Notes under the pieces: model-generated
What the model was told of the DNA's origin: nothing
The model's input: the letters and a program-made list of their open reading frames with translations, nothing else
Database searches by the model: none
Part shown: positions 32,661 to 41,659 of the stretch, piece after piece
Position numbering within the stretch: the stretch's first letter is position 1
Layout of the letters: the number at the start of each line of letters is the position of its first letter
Assembly (NCBI RefSeq): GCF_016919175.1
Contig: NZ_JAFFPU010000082.1
Span: 1 to 64,000 of the forward strand
Direction of reading: 5' to 3'
From: Leptospira ainlahdjerensis
GTDB lineage: Bacteria; Spirochaetota; Leptospiria; Leptospirales; Leptospiraceae
Length of the DNA: 64,000 nucleotides
Position numbers and translations under genes: made by a program

Positions 32661-34430
32661 GTGAGCTGGGAAGAATTTACATTCAAACATCTTTATGGAT
32701 TCGTACAACGATGGATCGGAGAAAAAGAGGATCCAACCGAGACTCGTGTAACGCTTTCACAGGTAAAAGACCGGCTTTCGGTTCTCGCAAAGGCTCTCAC
32801 CGGCGAAAATATAGAAATTTTGACCGCGGAAAAAGTGGGCGGTTATCAGAAGAATCGATTCTTTCTTCCGAAGGATTATTCCCACGGACCAAACAAAATT
32901 AATAATTTAGAATTTTATATTTTCAGAATATTGTATCTCAGTATGCAGAAAAACCTGAACTTAAACTGGAAGGACGGGCTCGATAAAAAAAAAGAAGAGT
33001 CCCTGCAAAAAGCGCGGGAAAACCATTTTTTGGTTTTGGAAAATCTCCGGAGAGTTTATCCGGATTCCTGGGACACCGTTTCTTCCGTGATCGAAACGGA
33101 AATCGCATTCCAAAAAAGGAATATTCCTGATTCTAAATTCGAACCAGACCTTAGCTATTTACACGGATTGTGGATGTCCGCGCCGTCGGATCAGAACGAT
33201 CGGAAAGATAGGGCTCCTTTGGAAACCGGGCCGAAACGTAAAGATTTGATCGAAACTGAGATCGAAGGATTCGCGAGGGAAAAGATCGAATCCGTCGAAA
33301 TTGATAAAAAGTCGCAAGCGGATTATACACTTCAACATCATTTTGAAAAGGTGGATACGATCGAAGAGTTCAACGGAAATTGGAGGGACTTCGACGGATC
33401 GGACGAACTTTCGGAACAAAAGGACGCGCTTCAAGAATTGGATTTGAGGAATACGGTCCGATCCGAAGATCCGACACATTCCATCTTTCGGACGGATTTT
33501 TTATTCGGATCGATACTTCCTGAAATTCAGAACTCAAAACCGACTCGGGATTCGATTCCTTACGACGAATGGGACGCGTCCAAAAAAAAATATAAAATAG
33601 GTCATTGTAGGGTTTTTCCTCGGGCACTGGACGAGGAGGATCCGGCTTTTGGCGCGAAGGCGCTTTCGGAAAACAATTCGGTTTTAAACGTCTTAAGATC
33701 CCGTTTTAATCGATTTGTAAATGAACGCACCGCAGTCAAACGCCAGTTAGACGGTGAAGATTTGGATTTGGATTCGATCGTCGATTATTTTACGGATCTT
33801 CTTTCCGCACGAAGTCCCTCGGAAAGAATTTATATTTCCAGAAAAAAGACGTCGAGGGATATATCGATCCTTGTTCTAATGGATACAAGCCTTTCCACGG
33901 ATTCCTTTGTTGAAAATCAGAGAATCTTAGACGTGGAAAAAACTTCTTTACTTCTATTCGGTCAACTCTGTTCGGAATTCGGAGATCGATTTCAGATCGA
34001 TTCCTTTTCTTCCAGAACTAGAAATCACTGCGATTACTTCTCGATCAAAAAGTTCGAAGATTCTTGGTCGAAGGCAAAAAATAGAATCGGAGCTGTTCAG
34101 GCGAGCGGTTATACGAGAATCGGTCCAGCGATTCGTCATGCTCTGATACAAATCAAAAAGGAAAGGAGTGCAAAACGTTGGATTCTTCTTTTATCGGACG
34201 GAAAACCGAACGACTACGATCGATACGAAGGTCGTTACGGAATTGAAGACGTAAAACAGGCGATCCGAGAATGTGAAAAAGACAAAGTCGGTTTTTACGC
34301 GCTTGCGATCGACAAACAGGCTAAACAATATCTTCCAGCGATGTTGGGACAAGGTTCGTATCGAATTCTTCCGAATCCTTCGCATTTACCGGACGCGCTT
34401 ACCGACTTTTATATGAAACTTTTAAGATAG
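32661..34430 (+). CDS. norD: NorD-like VWA-domain activation protein
   Basis: 589 residues, GTG start 7 bp after norQ. The N-terminal two thirds is helical and charged. The C-terminal part (about 395-585) is a von Willebrand A domain with an intact MIDAS: ISILVLMDTSLSTDS, then SGYTRIGPAIRHAL, then WILLLSDGKPNDYDRYEGRYGIEDVK. This is the CbbO/NorD family partner of NorQ needed for a functional NO reductase. After it comes a 114-bp gap before the MCP-like gene, still on the same strand and probably the same transcript. Confidence 0.92.
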   Translation: MSWEEFTFKHLYGFVQRWIGEKEDPTETRVTLSQVKDRLSVLAKALTGENIEILTAEKVGGYQKNRFFLPKDYSHGPNKINNLEFYIFRILYLSMQKNLNLNWKDGLDKKKEESLQKARENHFLVLENLRRVYPDSWDTVSSVIETEIAFQKRNIPDSKFEPDLSYLHGLWMSAPSDQNDRKDRAPLETGPKRKDLIETEIEGFAREKIESVEIDKKSQADYTLQHHFEKVDTIEEFNGNWRDFDGSDELSEQKDALQELDLRNTVRSEDPTHSIFRTDFLFGSILPEIQNSKPTRDSIPYDEWDASKKKYKIGHCRVFPRALDEEDPAFGAKALSENNSVLNVLRSRFNRFVNERTAVKRQLDGEDLDLDSIVDYFTDLLSARSPSERIYISRKKTSRDISILVLMDTSLSTDSFVENQRILDVEKTSLLLFGQLCSEFGDRFQIDSFSSRTRNHCDYFSIKKFEDSWSKAKNRIGAVQASGYTRIGPAIRHALIQIKKERSAKRWILLLSDGKPNDYDRYEGRYGIEDVKQAIRECEKDKVGFYALAIDKQAKQYLPAMLGQGSYRILPNPSHLPDALTDFYMKLLR

Positions 34431-34544
34431 TTCTTTCGATTTCGAAACGTCCGATTTAAGGCAGGAATTTGAATTTTAGAATATTTAAAAAATTGAATTC
34501 GTTAAAAAGCGTGGTAGAATTCTATCCGATACCCAAAAAATAGA

Positions 34545-35159
34545 ATGGAAAAAAAATTACTCAGAAAAACCGCTTTCATCAACGAGGACGTAAAGGCCAT
34601 TTCGTCCCTGGCCTTCGGAATACGCGTAAAAGCCTTGAATTCTATCATTCTATCGGTTCATGCCGGGAGCGCCGCAAAAGGTTTTGGCGTTGTCGCTCAA
34701 GAAATTATTTCTTTTAGCAAAGCAACGACTCAAATCACCGAGGAACTTACAAAAGTAATGTATTCTTTGAGCCGAGAAGCGAGTCATCAGGTCAAAAACC
34801 GAATCTCTTTTGAAAAAGCCAAAAAGATAGAGAATTACGGAAACAAATCCGAAGCCCTCAAAAAAATGATACAATCCTTCGAATCTAAGGAAGTCGACTT
34901 TGAAAAAACTACCCTTTCGATTCAAAATTCGATGTTGATTCGAACCAAAAATTTAATCCGACAATGTCTGGATGGAAGGGTGATCAGTCTTCAGGCAAAA
35001 ATCGAAAGCGAGTATATCGGAGAGGACAAAGCGAAAGCGGGTATAGTCGCTGAAAAATTCTCCGCATCAATCGAATCGATCGAAAATCTGGCTAAAAAAG
35101 TTTTGGATGGATGGAAAAATGAAAAGAATGGAAACGATTTATTCCAATCAGGATTATAG
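34545..35159 (+). CDS. Soluble MCP-hairpin-like protein with degenerate tip
   Basis: 204 residues, no membrane segment, almost all helix. Residues about 15-60 (IKALNSIILSVHAG-like stretch, then AAKGFGVVAQEIISFSKATTQITEEL) align with the signalling hairpin tip of methyl-accepting chemotaxis proteins, where GFAVVA-E-R-LA is the hallmark. The acidic and alanine residues of the usual CheW/CheA-binding tip (NAAIEAARAGE) are mostly replaced, so coupling to CheA may be lost or altered. It overlaps the next gene, an ODP-like di-iron protein. In Treponema such an oxygen/iron-binding protein is encoded with and bound by a soluble MCP. No clear Shine-Dalgarno. Confidence 0.7.
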   Translation: MEKKLLRKTAFINEDVKAISSLAFGIRVKALNSIILSVHAGSAAKGFGVVAQEIISFSKATTQITEELTKVMYSLSREASHQVKNRISFEKAKKIENYGNKSEALKKMIQSFESKEVDFEKTTLSIQNSMLIRTKNLIRQCLDGRVISLQAKIESEYIGEDKAKAGIVAEKFSASIESIENLAKKVLDGWKNEKNGNDLFQSGL

Positions 35160-35859
35160 TTGGTCTGTAATCGCGAGAGATCCCGATAAGCCGGGTTATA
35201 TCATCGACACGAACGAGTATCTTATCGTTTCCTCCGGTCAGGGTTTACTCACCGATCCAGGCGGTAGTGAAATTTTTCCGGAAGTGTTTTCGGCGATCTG
35301 TGAAAAATTCGATCCGACTCAAATCACTAAAATATTTTCAAGTCATCAGGATCCGGATATCATTTCCTCCCTTTCGCTTTGGCTCGAGGTCAATCCGGAT
35401 CTCAAGTGCTATCTGAGTTGGTTGTGGTCCAGTTTTGTTCCTCACTTCGGAGGAAAGGAGGATACGTTTATTCAGATTCCCGATTCCGGGATCGACGTTG
35501 TGATCGGAAACCATACGTTACGCGCGATTCCCGCTCATTATCTTCATTCTTCGGGAAATTTTAATTTGTACGATCCTACCTCAAAAATTTTATTCAGCGG
35601 AGATATAGGAGCATCTCTTTTGCCTCCCGATCATACGGATCTATTCGTCACGGATTTTGACAAACACGCGGGCTATATGAAGAAGTTTCATCAGAGATGG
35701 ATGGGATCCAACGAGGCTAAAAAAAAGTGGATCCGGGAAATTCGAAATCTAAAAGTCGATATGATGGTTCCTCAGCACGGGGCGCTCTTTTCGAAAGAAC
35801 AGGTTCCAAAATTCTTGGATTGGTTCGACGATTTGGAAGTTGGTATTACGGAAATCTAA
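35119..35859 (+). CDS. ODP/FprA-like di-iron beta-lactamase-fold protein
   Basis: About 246 residues; starts at 35107, 35119 and 35128 are all possible, and all overlap the MCP-like gene. Metallo-beta-lactamase fold of the flavodiiron type without a flavodoxin domain: RDPDKPGYIIDTNEYLIV and LLTDPGG at the start, metal motif SSHQDPDI (H-x-D-x-D in place of H-x-E-x-D), HYLHSSGNFNLYD (ligand His), LFSGDIGASLL (bridging Asp) and MVPQHGALF (last His). Flavodiiron proteins reduce O2 or NO; the short ODP form acts as an O2/Fe sensor for chemotaxis in Treponema. In this nor operon an NO- or O2-sensing or detoxifying role is likely. Confidence 0.82.
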   Translation: MKRMETIYSNQDYSWSVIARDPDKPGYIIDTNEYLIVSSGQGLLTDPGGSEIFPEVFSAICEKFDPTQITKIFSSHQDPDIISSLSLWLEVNPDLKCYLSWLWSSFVPHFGGKEDTFIQIPDSGIDVVIGNHTLRAIPAHYLHSSGNFNLYDPTSKILFSGDIGASLLPPDHTDLFVTDFDKHAGYMKKFHQRWMGSNEAKKKWIREIRNLKVDMMVPQHGALFSKEQVPKFLDWFDDLEVGITEI

Positions 35860-35949
35860 TGCGTCTTTTTTGATAAAATCATCGGATAGAACTCTTACGA
35901 TTTGAAAACTCTGATTGTGGAATACGGTCCCGGATAAAAATTTTGTGAG

Positions 35950-36446
35950 GTGAGCTTTTATTCTTATATAGTCTTTCTTTTTTCTCATATATTCGCCGCG
36001 ATTTTTTGGATCGGCGGAATGGTCTCTATGTATTTGTATTTTGGGCAGTTTTAAAAAATCCAGCTTATGGAAACATAAGGATCGATTTGTTTTACGAACT
36101 CGCGTTTCCATTTAGAAAAATCGCCTATTCTATATTTGCCGTTTTCTTTGCTAGCGGGATCTCGATTCTTTATTTGAAAGATATCGATCGAAGGATTTCG
36201 GACTTTTACTTCAAAATCCGTTTTATACGATCGTTTGTAAAATAGTCCTTTTTGTGTTTTGGTTTTCAGTTTGATTTTCCACGACTTCTTTTTTGCCCGT
36301 TGACTCAAAAGTTGATCCTCGAAAACCCGATCCTTGGGGAAAGATACCGCCGGAAGGCGGCTTTTCTCGGAGGCGTGAATCTTTTTCTATCCATTCTCAT
36401 CGCGATCTTGGGAATCTTATTTTCGAGAGGTCAGAATTCACTTTGA
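35950..36446 (+). pseudogene. Decayed CopD-like membrane protein
   Basis: Three successive pieces in different frames make one membrane protein. Piece one, GTG at 35950: SFYSYIVFLFSHIFAAIFWIGGM, stop at 36051-36053. Piece two, another frame: LKNPAYGNIRIDLFYELAF and YSIFAVFFASGISILYL, ending at 36245. Then short fragments KIVLFVFWFSV and IFHDFFFAR, and finally TQKLILENPILGERYRRKAAF and FLSILIAILGILFSRG to 36446. The SHIFAAIFWIGGM start and the terminal GE-RYRRKAAFLGG...LILG pattern resemble CopD/DUF2269-type proteins found near nor and nnrS genes. At least three frameshifts are needed, so it is broken unless the sequence has errors. Confidence 0.6.
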
Positions 36447-36522
36447 TAAACGGAGGTTCGACTCTTTGAAAAAAAAATCGAAATTCAGGCCGAGAAAGTA
36501 TTTCTTTCTAAAAAATACTCCT

Positions 36523-37701
36523 TTATCTTTGCGAATCGATTCTCGGGCCGAGGAGTATATTCCAATATTCGAATATTACAAGAGCGAAGGAAAGGATCCA
36601 AAGAATCCCCGAAATCCCGTATCCGATGGCCGCAAAGCCGAAAATCGGAAATAAAACTCGCACAACAAACGAAAGTATAATCATCCAATATCCGAAACTG
36701 ATCGTTTTGGAGGCGACTATCTGTCTTCCCGTATGCCCCAGCGACACACGAGTGATCATTCCGTAGATAAAACCTCCGATTGCACCCACGGTTAGGATGT
36801 GAAAGGCGGCTGATACGGGAAACAAACCCAAATGGGAAAACCCGTAGAAAACGATTCCAAGGATCAGCCAAAAATACGATAAGTGTAGAATTCGCAAAAT
36901 CGGTGTTTTGTGAGATTTCCAGGGCTCCCATAAATGCCAGCGATAAATTTGTAATGCCGCGAATGTAAACGCAAAAAGGCCGGCCCCGGTTCGGAACGTC
37001 GGAAACCAAAACAGCAACGATTCGATTCCTACAAAAAGAAACGATCCGTAATGACTCCAAGTTTCGATTTTCTGAATTCTCCTCGGATTGGAACCGGCGA
37101 CGGCGACCGAAGTAAAAAATGGTAAAATTCTTCCAGCGATCAAAATAATAAAGATCAACACGGAAAAGATTGAAATGTGAATCCAGTGTAATGTGAGTGC
37201 GGAAGGAATCACTTCTAATATCGAGAGGATCGTAATTCCGTGAGCAAGGCCGAATAACGTGTAACAGACGACGATGACCCGATTGTGCTCTTGTCCTTTT
37301 TGTATCAATTTTGGAGCGAGCAAATACAAGGCCATTAGGTCGCAGAAAAAATCACTCAAGAAGGAGAAGTAGGAGATAAGGGGGACTTCGATCCAATAAA
37401 ATCTTCCCAAAACCCAAAGAAAGAATAGGAGAAGCAGTGATCTTTCTCGGATCAATACGCTCTTTGTCCAATTTTGAGCGGCTGTAAATAAAAATCCTAA
37501 TATTGCCGCCCTCGCAAAGCCGAAAACCATTTCGTAGGAATGAAACGACACCAAGCCTATAAACGACGGAGGTTTTACGAATGAAAAAAGAATCAAGATC
37601 CAGATAAGAATCGATCCCACCGCATGAAGTGACGCTCCGAGAAAAAAAGGGCGAAACGCATTCGTCCACAGATGAGTTCTGAAATTCAAACTTAAATTCA
37701 T
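36523..37701 (-). CDS. nnrS: NnrS family haem-copper membrane protein
   Basis: 392 residues, about twelve membrane helices. Family hallmarks: NAFRPFFLGASLHAVGSILIW at the N-terminus, SFHSYEMVFGFARAAILGFLFTAAQNWT, LIAGRILPFFTSVA and AFHILTVGAIGGFIYGMITRVSLGHTGR. NnrS binds haem and copper and protects cells from nitrosative stress in other bacteria, usually under an NO regulator. Minus strand, convergent with the nor operon. A perfect Fnr-type box lies 34-47 bp upstream of its start, so it probably shares control with nor and nos. Confidence 0.92.
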   Translation of the reverse strand: MNLSLNFRTHLWTNAFRPFFLGASLHAVGSILIWILILFSFVKPPSFIGLVSFHSYEMVFGFARAAILGFLFTAAQNWTKSVLIRERSLLLLFFLWVLGRFYWIEVPLISYFSFLSDFFCDLMALYLLAPKLIQKGQEHNRVIVVCYTLFGLAHGITILSILEVIPSALTLHWIHISIFSVLIFIILIAGRILPFFTSVAVAGSNPRRIQKIETWSHYGSFLFVGIESLLFWFPTFRTGAGLFAFTFAALQIYRWHLWEPWKSHKTPILRILHLSYFWLILGIVFYGFSHLGLFPVSAAFHILTVGAIGGFIYGMITRVSLGHTGRQIVASKTISFGYWMIILSFVVRVLFPIFGFAAIGYGISGILWILSFALVIFEYWNILLGPRIDSQR

Positions 37702-37734
37702 ACTTTCATTCTAAGATAAACTCGCGATTTTTCA

Positions 37735-37748
37735 TTGATTTGTATCAA
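37735..37748 (-). promoter_or_regulatory. Fnr/Dnr-type box upstream of nnrS
   Basis: TTGATTTGTATCAA, an exact TTGAT-N4-ATCAA match, at about the -35 region of nnrS. A minus-strand TATCTT at 37718-37713 could serve as its -10. It lies between nnrS and the 3' end of the second Crp/Fnr gene. Confidence 0.85.
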
Positions 37749-37755
37749 AAGACAA

Positions 37756-38379
37756 TTAGAGAAATTGTTTGAGTCCGTCTCTGTTTAGAATTTTGATCTG
37801 TCCCCTTTCCGGATCGATGATCTGAAGATCTTTCAATTGTCTTAGGATTCTGGAAAACGTTTCCGCCCTCAGAATCAACATGGATGCGATTTGACCGTGA
37901 TTGAGAGGAGGACAGTCGGCAGGAAGATGATATAAAAAGTGAGCCACTCTTTGCATCGAATCCATGGTAAGTCCGCGATTGATCGTCATATTCAAAGACT
38001 GCATTTTTTGAAATAATGACTGTAGGAGCAGGTGATTGAGCGCAATATTGTTTTTGATTTCATCTTTTAGCTGAGACAGTGGAAGGCGGATTATCTTAGA
38101 ATCGACGATAAACCTTCCCGAAGCAGGATACGGCATCCCTGTGATGATTGGCAATTCGGCGATGAGAGAATTGGAAGAAAAGAAGTTCATCGTGATCTCG
38201 TTTGAATTTCCGTCGTATTTAAAGATCTGCACGGTTCCTTCCGTTAGGAGATCCAAAGAATTCGGCGTGTCTCCTTCGTGAAAAAGAAATTCTCCCTTCT
38301 TATAGTGTTCCACTTTTCCGTTGGCGAAAATGGAAAGAATCTCTTTGTCTTCTATTTCTTCAAATATATTCAGTAACAT
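37756..38379 (-). CDS. Crp/Fnr-family regulator (Dnr/Nnr-like)
   Basis: 207 residues: beta-roll sensor (about 10-120: GEFLFHEGDTPNSLDLLTEGTVQIF, NSLIAELPIITGMPYPASGRF), dimerisation helix, and winged HTH (about 160-200: LNHGQIASMLILRAETFSRILRQLKDLQII). No Fnr-type cysteines near the N-terminus, which fits NO-sensing haem-binding Dnr-type members rather than O2-sensing Fnr. It sits between nnrS and the nos operon, upstream of nnrS on the same strand and divergent from nos, with perfect boxes on both sides. Most likely the regulator of the nitrogen-oxide block. Confidence 0.9.
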   Translation of the reverse strand: MLLNIFEEIEDKEILSIFANGKVEHYKKGEFLFHEGDTPNSLDLLTEGTVQIFKYDGNSNEITMNFFSSNSLIAELPIITGMPYPASGRFIVDSKIIRLPLSQLKDEIKNNIALNHLLLQSLFQKMQSLNMTINRGLTMDSMQRVAHFLYHLPADCPPLNHGQIASMLILRAETFSRILRQLKDLQIIDPERGQIKILNRDGLKQFL

Positions 38380-38526
38380 GATCGTATTTCTCGCTATTAT
38401 TGGATAAAATCATTCTTTTTTGGATTCTCTCTATACCGGAAAATACACTTCACTTTTTGTTCTTCGTCTCATTCTTTTGTAATTGGGGAAACGATGATAA
38501 TTGTCAATCGAATGTTTTACATCCAC

Positions 38527-38567
38527 TTGATTTGGATCAATTGAGAAATTTTTATTTAGACTATAAT
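38527..38567 (+). promoter_or_regulatory. Class II Fnr-type promoter of the nos operon
   Basis: Box TTGATTTGGATCAA at 38527-38540 (exact TTGAT-N4-ATCAA) and a consensus -10 TATAAT at 38562-38567. A start site near 38575 puts the box centre at -41.5, the classical position for Fnr/Crp class II activation. The nos operon starts at 38643. Confidence 0.88.
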
Positions 38568-38642
38568 CAGATCATAATTCTGCGACGTGTGGATCGGATG
38601 TTTTCACCTGCGGGAAGGATTTAAGTTAGAGTGAGGATTCAG

Positions 38643-39104
38643 ATGAGTATTCGATTTTATAATCAAAAGTTTGGAGGTGGATGGAAGGGAAACGCGGTCA
38701 TGATCGCAATTTCTGTAATATTAGGAGTTTATTGTGGAAAAGCGGAAGAAAAACCCAGTTCCTCCGAAAATTCCAAAGGAATAGGTCCTGTGGCCTCGGT
38801 TTCGTTGGCGGCGTTGGATGAAACCCTTGCAAACAAGGGGAAAAAACAATTCGAAGCAAAGTGCAGCGCCTGTCACAAATTCGAAGAGAAGGTCGTTGGG
38901 CCAGCGTTATCGGGAGTTACTCTTCGGAGAACTCCGGAATGGATCATGAACATGATTCTGAATCCCGTTGAAATGACTCAAAAAGATCCGATCGCACAAG
39001 GCCTCCTTGCGGAACACCTGACTCAGATGACCTTTCAGAACGTTCAGGAAAGTGAGGCTCGGGAAATTCTCGAGTATTTTAGAAAAATGGACAGTAAGAA
39101 ATAG
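38643..39104 (+). CDS. Lipid-anchored monohaem cytochrome c of the nos operon
   Basis: 153 residues; ATG at 38643 follows GTGAGG and is preferred to the upstream in-frame GTG. Hydrophobic signal with lipobox-like ILGVYC (Cys31), then a linker rich in E, S and K. A class I cytochrome c domain follows with C74-SA-CH78 (FEAKCSACHKFEEKVVGPALSG) and a methionine ligand candidate in QMTFQN. It is probably the electron donor to NosZ at the periplasmic face, as are the cytochromes (NosC-type) in clade II nos clusters. First gene of the nos operon. Confidence 0.87.
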   Translation: MSIRFYNQKFGGGWKGNAVMIAISVILGVYCGKAEEKPSSSENSKGIGPVASVSLAALDETLANKGKKQFEAKCSACHKFEEKVVGPALSGVTLRRTPEWIMNMILNPVEMTQKDPIAQGLLAEHLTQMTFQNVQESEAREILEYFRKMDSKK

Positions 39105-39115
39105 GAGAAATTTTT

Positions 39116-41038
39116 ATGAAGATAAGATCGATATCCATCCGATGTCTTTATCTATCCTTAATCGTCTTCGCTCTGGCGACGGGCTGTAAGGGAGGGGCTT
39201 CCACGGCTACGCTTGCTTCCGACGCCGCGAAACGAGTCTACATAGCTCCCGGCGATAAGGACGAAGTCTATGCATTTTTATCCGGAGGTTTTAGCGGGCA
39301 GATGTCGGTTTACGGGGTTCCATCGACTCGTCTCTTTAAGATCATACCGGTTTTTTCAGTCTTTCCTGAAAACGGGTACGGTTACGATGAAGAAACCAAG
39401 AACATGTTAAAAACTTCTTACGGATACGTTCCTTGGGACGATAGCCATCACATCGAGGCGTCCATGACCGACGGAAAACAAGACGGCCGTTGGTTGTTTA
39501 TGAACGCAAACAATACTCCTCGTTTGGCGAGGATCGATTTGAAATCTTTCGAAACCAAAGAAATCATCGAAATTCCGAATACGGCGGGAAACCACGCTTC
39601 TCCGTTTGCGACCGAGAATACCGAATATTTGATGGCCGCCACCCGATTCTCCATACCGATACCACAAAGCAGCGTTAAGGTGGAAGAATTTTCGAAAGGC
39701 GCCTTCAAAGGAACGATCACGATGGTGAAGGTCGATCCGAAGTCGGGAAGACTTTCGATCGAATTACAGGTGTTAGTTCCCGGATTCGATTACGATCTTT
39801 CTCATTGTGGAAAAAATAAGTCGCACGACTGGTGTTTTTTTACGAGTTACAATTCCGAACAGGCCCACAAGATGTTGGAAGTCGGCGCTTCTAAAAACGA
39901 TAAGGATTATATTTTAGCGTTTAACTGGGTGCGTGCAAAACAATGTCTGGATCAAGGAAAGGCGAGTAACTTCGGCGGAGAATATTATAGAAACTTTCTT
40001 CCCGAAAACCAACCTGCGATCTCTGAAAAGTTAAGCGGAGTTAAGATGCTCCAACCGAAGGACTGTCCTGGTATCATGTATTATATGCCGACGCCGAAAA
40101 GTCCGCACGGAACCGACGTGGATCCAAGCGGAGAATATATCGTGGGCGGAGGTAAACTCGCAACCGTGATTCCAGTGCATTCTTTTTCTAAACTGATGGA
40201 AGTTAAGGATAAACCGGACCATAGATCGGGAGAAATTTCGAATATTCCAGTTTTGAAATATGAATCCACTTTAGCGGGAGAAGTTAAAAAACCGTGTTTA
40301 GGCCCTTTACATACCGAGTTTGACGGAAAAGGCTTTGCCTATACTTCTTGTTTTGTGAGTTCGGAAGTGATCAAATGGGAATTGGGAACATGGGATGTGG
40401 TTCAACACCTTCCCGCCTATTATAGTGTAGGTCACTTATCTATCGTCGGAGGCAGCTCCAAAGATCCTTATGGAAAGTATCTCATCGCTTTAAATAAGAT
40501 CACAAAGGACCGATACCTTCCCGTTGGAATGGAACTTCCTCAGAGCGCCCAACTCTACGATATTTCCGGAGGAAAGGCGGAACTTTTGTCCGATTTTCCG
40601 ACCGCGGGAGAACCTCACTATTCACAAATGATCCCCGCTAAACTTTTGATGGATAAGGCCGCAAAGATCTATCCTCTGGAAGATAACAAACATCCTTACG
40701 CGGTTAAGAATGAAAAAGACGCCCGCGTCGTGAGAGAAGGAAACACTGTGAGAGTCTATATGACTCAGATACGGTCACACTTCAAACCGGATATCATCGA
40801 AGTCAAAAGAGGAGACACCGTTTATTTTCATGTGACCAACTTGGAACAAGACTTTGACATCCCTCACGGTTTTGCGATCGGAGGAGCTCCGGATATGCCG
40901 AACCTTTTGATCATGCCAGGTCAGACAAGAACCTTTAAATGGCAAGCGGCCAAACCGGGCATCTTTCCTTTCTACTGCACTGATTTTTGTTCCGCTCTTC
41001 ACCAAGAGATGCAGCAATACATCAGGGTCAGTCAGTAA
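39116..41038 (+). CDS. nosZ: Nitrous-oxide reductase, clade II (Sec-type)
   Basis: 640 residues, periplasmic copper enzyme reducing N2O to N2. The N-terminus has no twin-arginine motif but a lipobox (IVFALATGC, Cys24), the mark of the clade II, Sec-exported form. A seven-bladed propeller carries the CuZ histidines, including WDDSHHIE, SPHGTDVDPSGEYIVGGG, GPLHTEFDGKG and YSVGHLSIVGG. The C-terminal cupredoxin domain holds CuA: IPHGFAIGG and C621-TDF-C625-SAL-H629-QE-M632. All ligand positions look intact. It follows the cytochrome by 11 bp and is followed by maturation genes. Confidence 0.96.
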   Translation: MKIRSISIRCLYLSLIVFALATGCKGGASTATLASDAAKRVYIAPGDKDEVYAFLSGGFSGQMSVYGVPSTRLFKIIPVFSVFPENGYGYDEETKNMLKTSYGYVPWDDSHHIEASMTDGKQDGRWLFMNANNTPRLARIDLKSFETKEIIEIPNTAGNHASPFATENTEYLMAATRFSIPIPQSSVKVEEFSKGAFKGTITMVKVDPKSGRLSIELQVLVPGFDYDLSHCGKNKSHDWCFFTSYNSEQAHKMLEVGASKNDKDYILAFNWVRAKQCLDQGKASNFGGEYYRNFLPENQPAISEKLSGVKMLQPKDCPGIMYYMPTPKSPHGTDVDPSGEYIVGGGKLATVIPVHSFSKLMEVKDKPDHRSGEISNIPVLKYESTLAGEVKKPCLGPLHTEFDGKGFAYTSCFVSSEVIKWELGTWDVVQHLPAYYSVGHLSIVGGSSKDPYGKYLIALNKITKDRYLPVGMELPQSAQLYDISGGKAELLSDFPTAGEPHYSQMIPAKLLMDKAAKIYPLEDNKHPYAVKNEKDARVVREGNTVRVYMTQIRSHFKPDIIEVKRGDTVYFHVTNLEQDFDIPHGFAIGGAPDMPNLLIMPGQTRTFKWQAAKPGIFPFYCTDFCSALHQEMQQYIRVSQ

Positions 41039-41047
41039 ATAGGCCGA

Positions 41048-41659
41048 GTGATGAAAGGTTTTTTCTTTAATAAGCTAACTAAAGTTCATCGACTCCTAAT
41101 CTTAGGGGTCGGCGTCTTTTTGTTAACGGTGTTCTTAATTCCTATCTGGCATATCTCTTTAGCCGCCCCGCAGTATCCGGAAGGTTTGGCAATGCAGATC
41201 TGGATTTATAAAGTTACCGGAGCTACACCTTACGATTTACAAAATATTAATTTACTAAATCATTACATTGGAATGCATGAGATCGTTTCGGATTCGATTC
41301 CTGAACTCTTGTTTATGCCTTACGTTCTTGCGTATTTGATAGCAGGCGCCTTTTTTACGGCTTTTTTTCCAAGGGTTTATATGGTTTTATTGGGAATTTT
41401 TAATTTTGTATTGTTAGGCACCGTAGGTCTGGTGGATTTTTGGCGCTGGGAATATAACTACGGTCACAATCTTAACCCGGATGCACCGATCATCGTTCCC
41501 GGTATGGCGTATCAGCCTCCGTTGCTCGGTTGTAAGGAAATGTTGAACATCACGGCTTGTAGCTTTCCTTCCTGGGGAGGAATCGTTTTGTTGATATCGC
41601 TTTCGATTCTCATCCTGATCATAGTTCGGGAGAGGAACAGGTCAGAAAATGAAGTTTAG
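41048..41659 (+). CDS. NosB-like conserved membrane protein of the nos cluster
   Basis: 203 residues, about five membrane helices. After the first helix comes WHISLAAPQYPEGLAMQIWIYKVTG and NHYIGMHEI, a pattern typical of a membrane protein encoded next to clade II nosZ (called NosB in epsilonproteobacteria). A conserved-looking loop has WRWEYNYGHNLNPDAPI and a cysteine segment GCKEMLNITACSFPSWGG. The function is unproven; a part in electron or copper supply to NosZ is plausible. It ends 11 bp inside the nosL gene. Confidence 0.75.
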   Translation: MMKGFFFNKLTKVHRLLILGVGVFLLTVFLIPIWHISLAAPQYPEGLAMQIWIYKVTGATPYDLQNINLLNHYIGMHEIVSDSIPELLFMPYVLAYLIAGAFFTAFFPRVYMVLLGIFNFVLLGTVGLVDFWRWEYNYGHNLNPDAPIIVPGMAYQPPLLGCKEMLNITACSFPSWGGIVLLISLSILILIIVRERNRSENEV

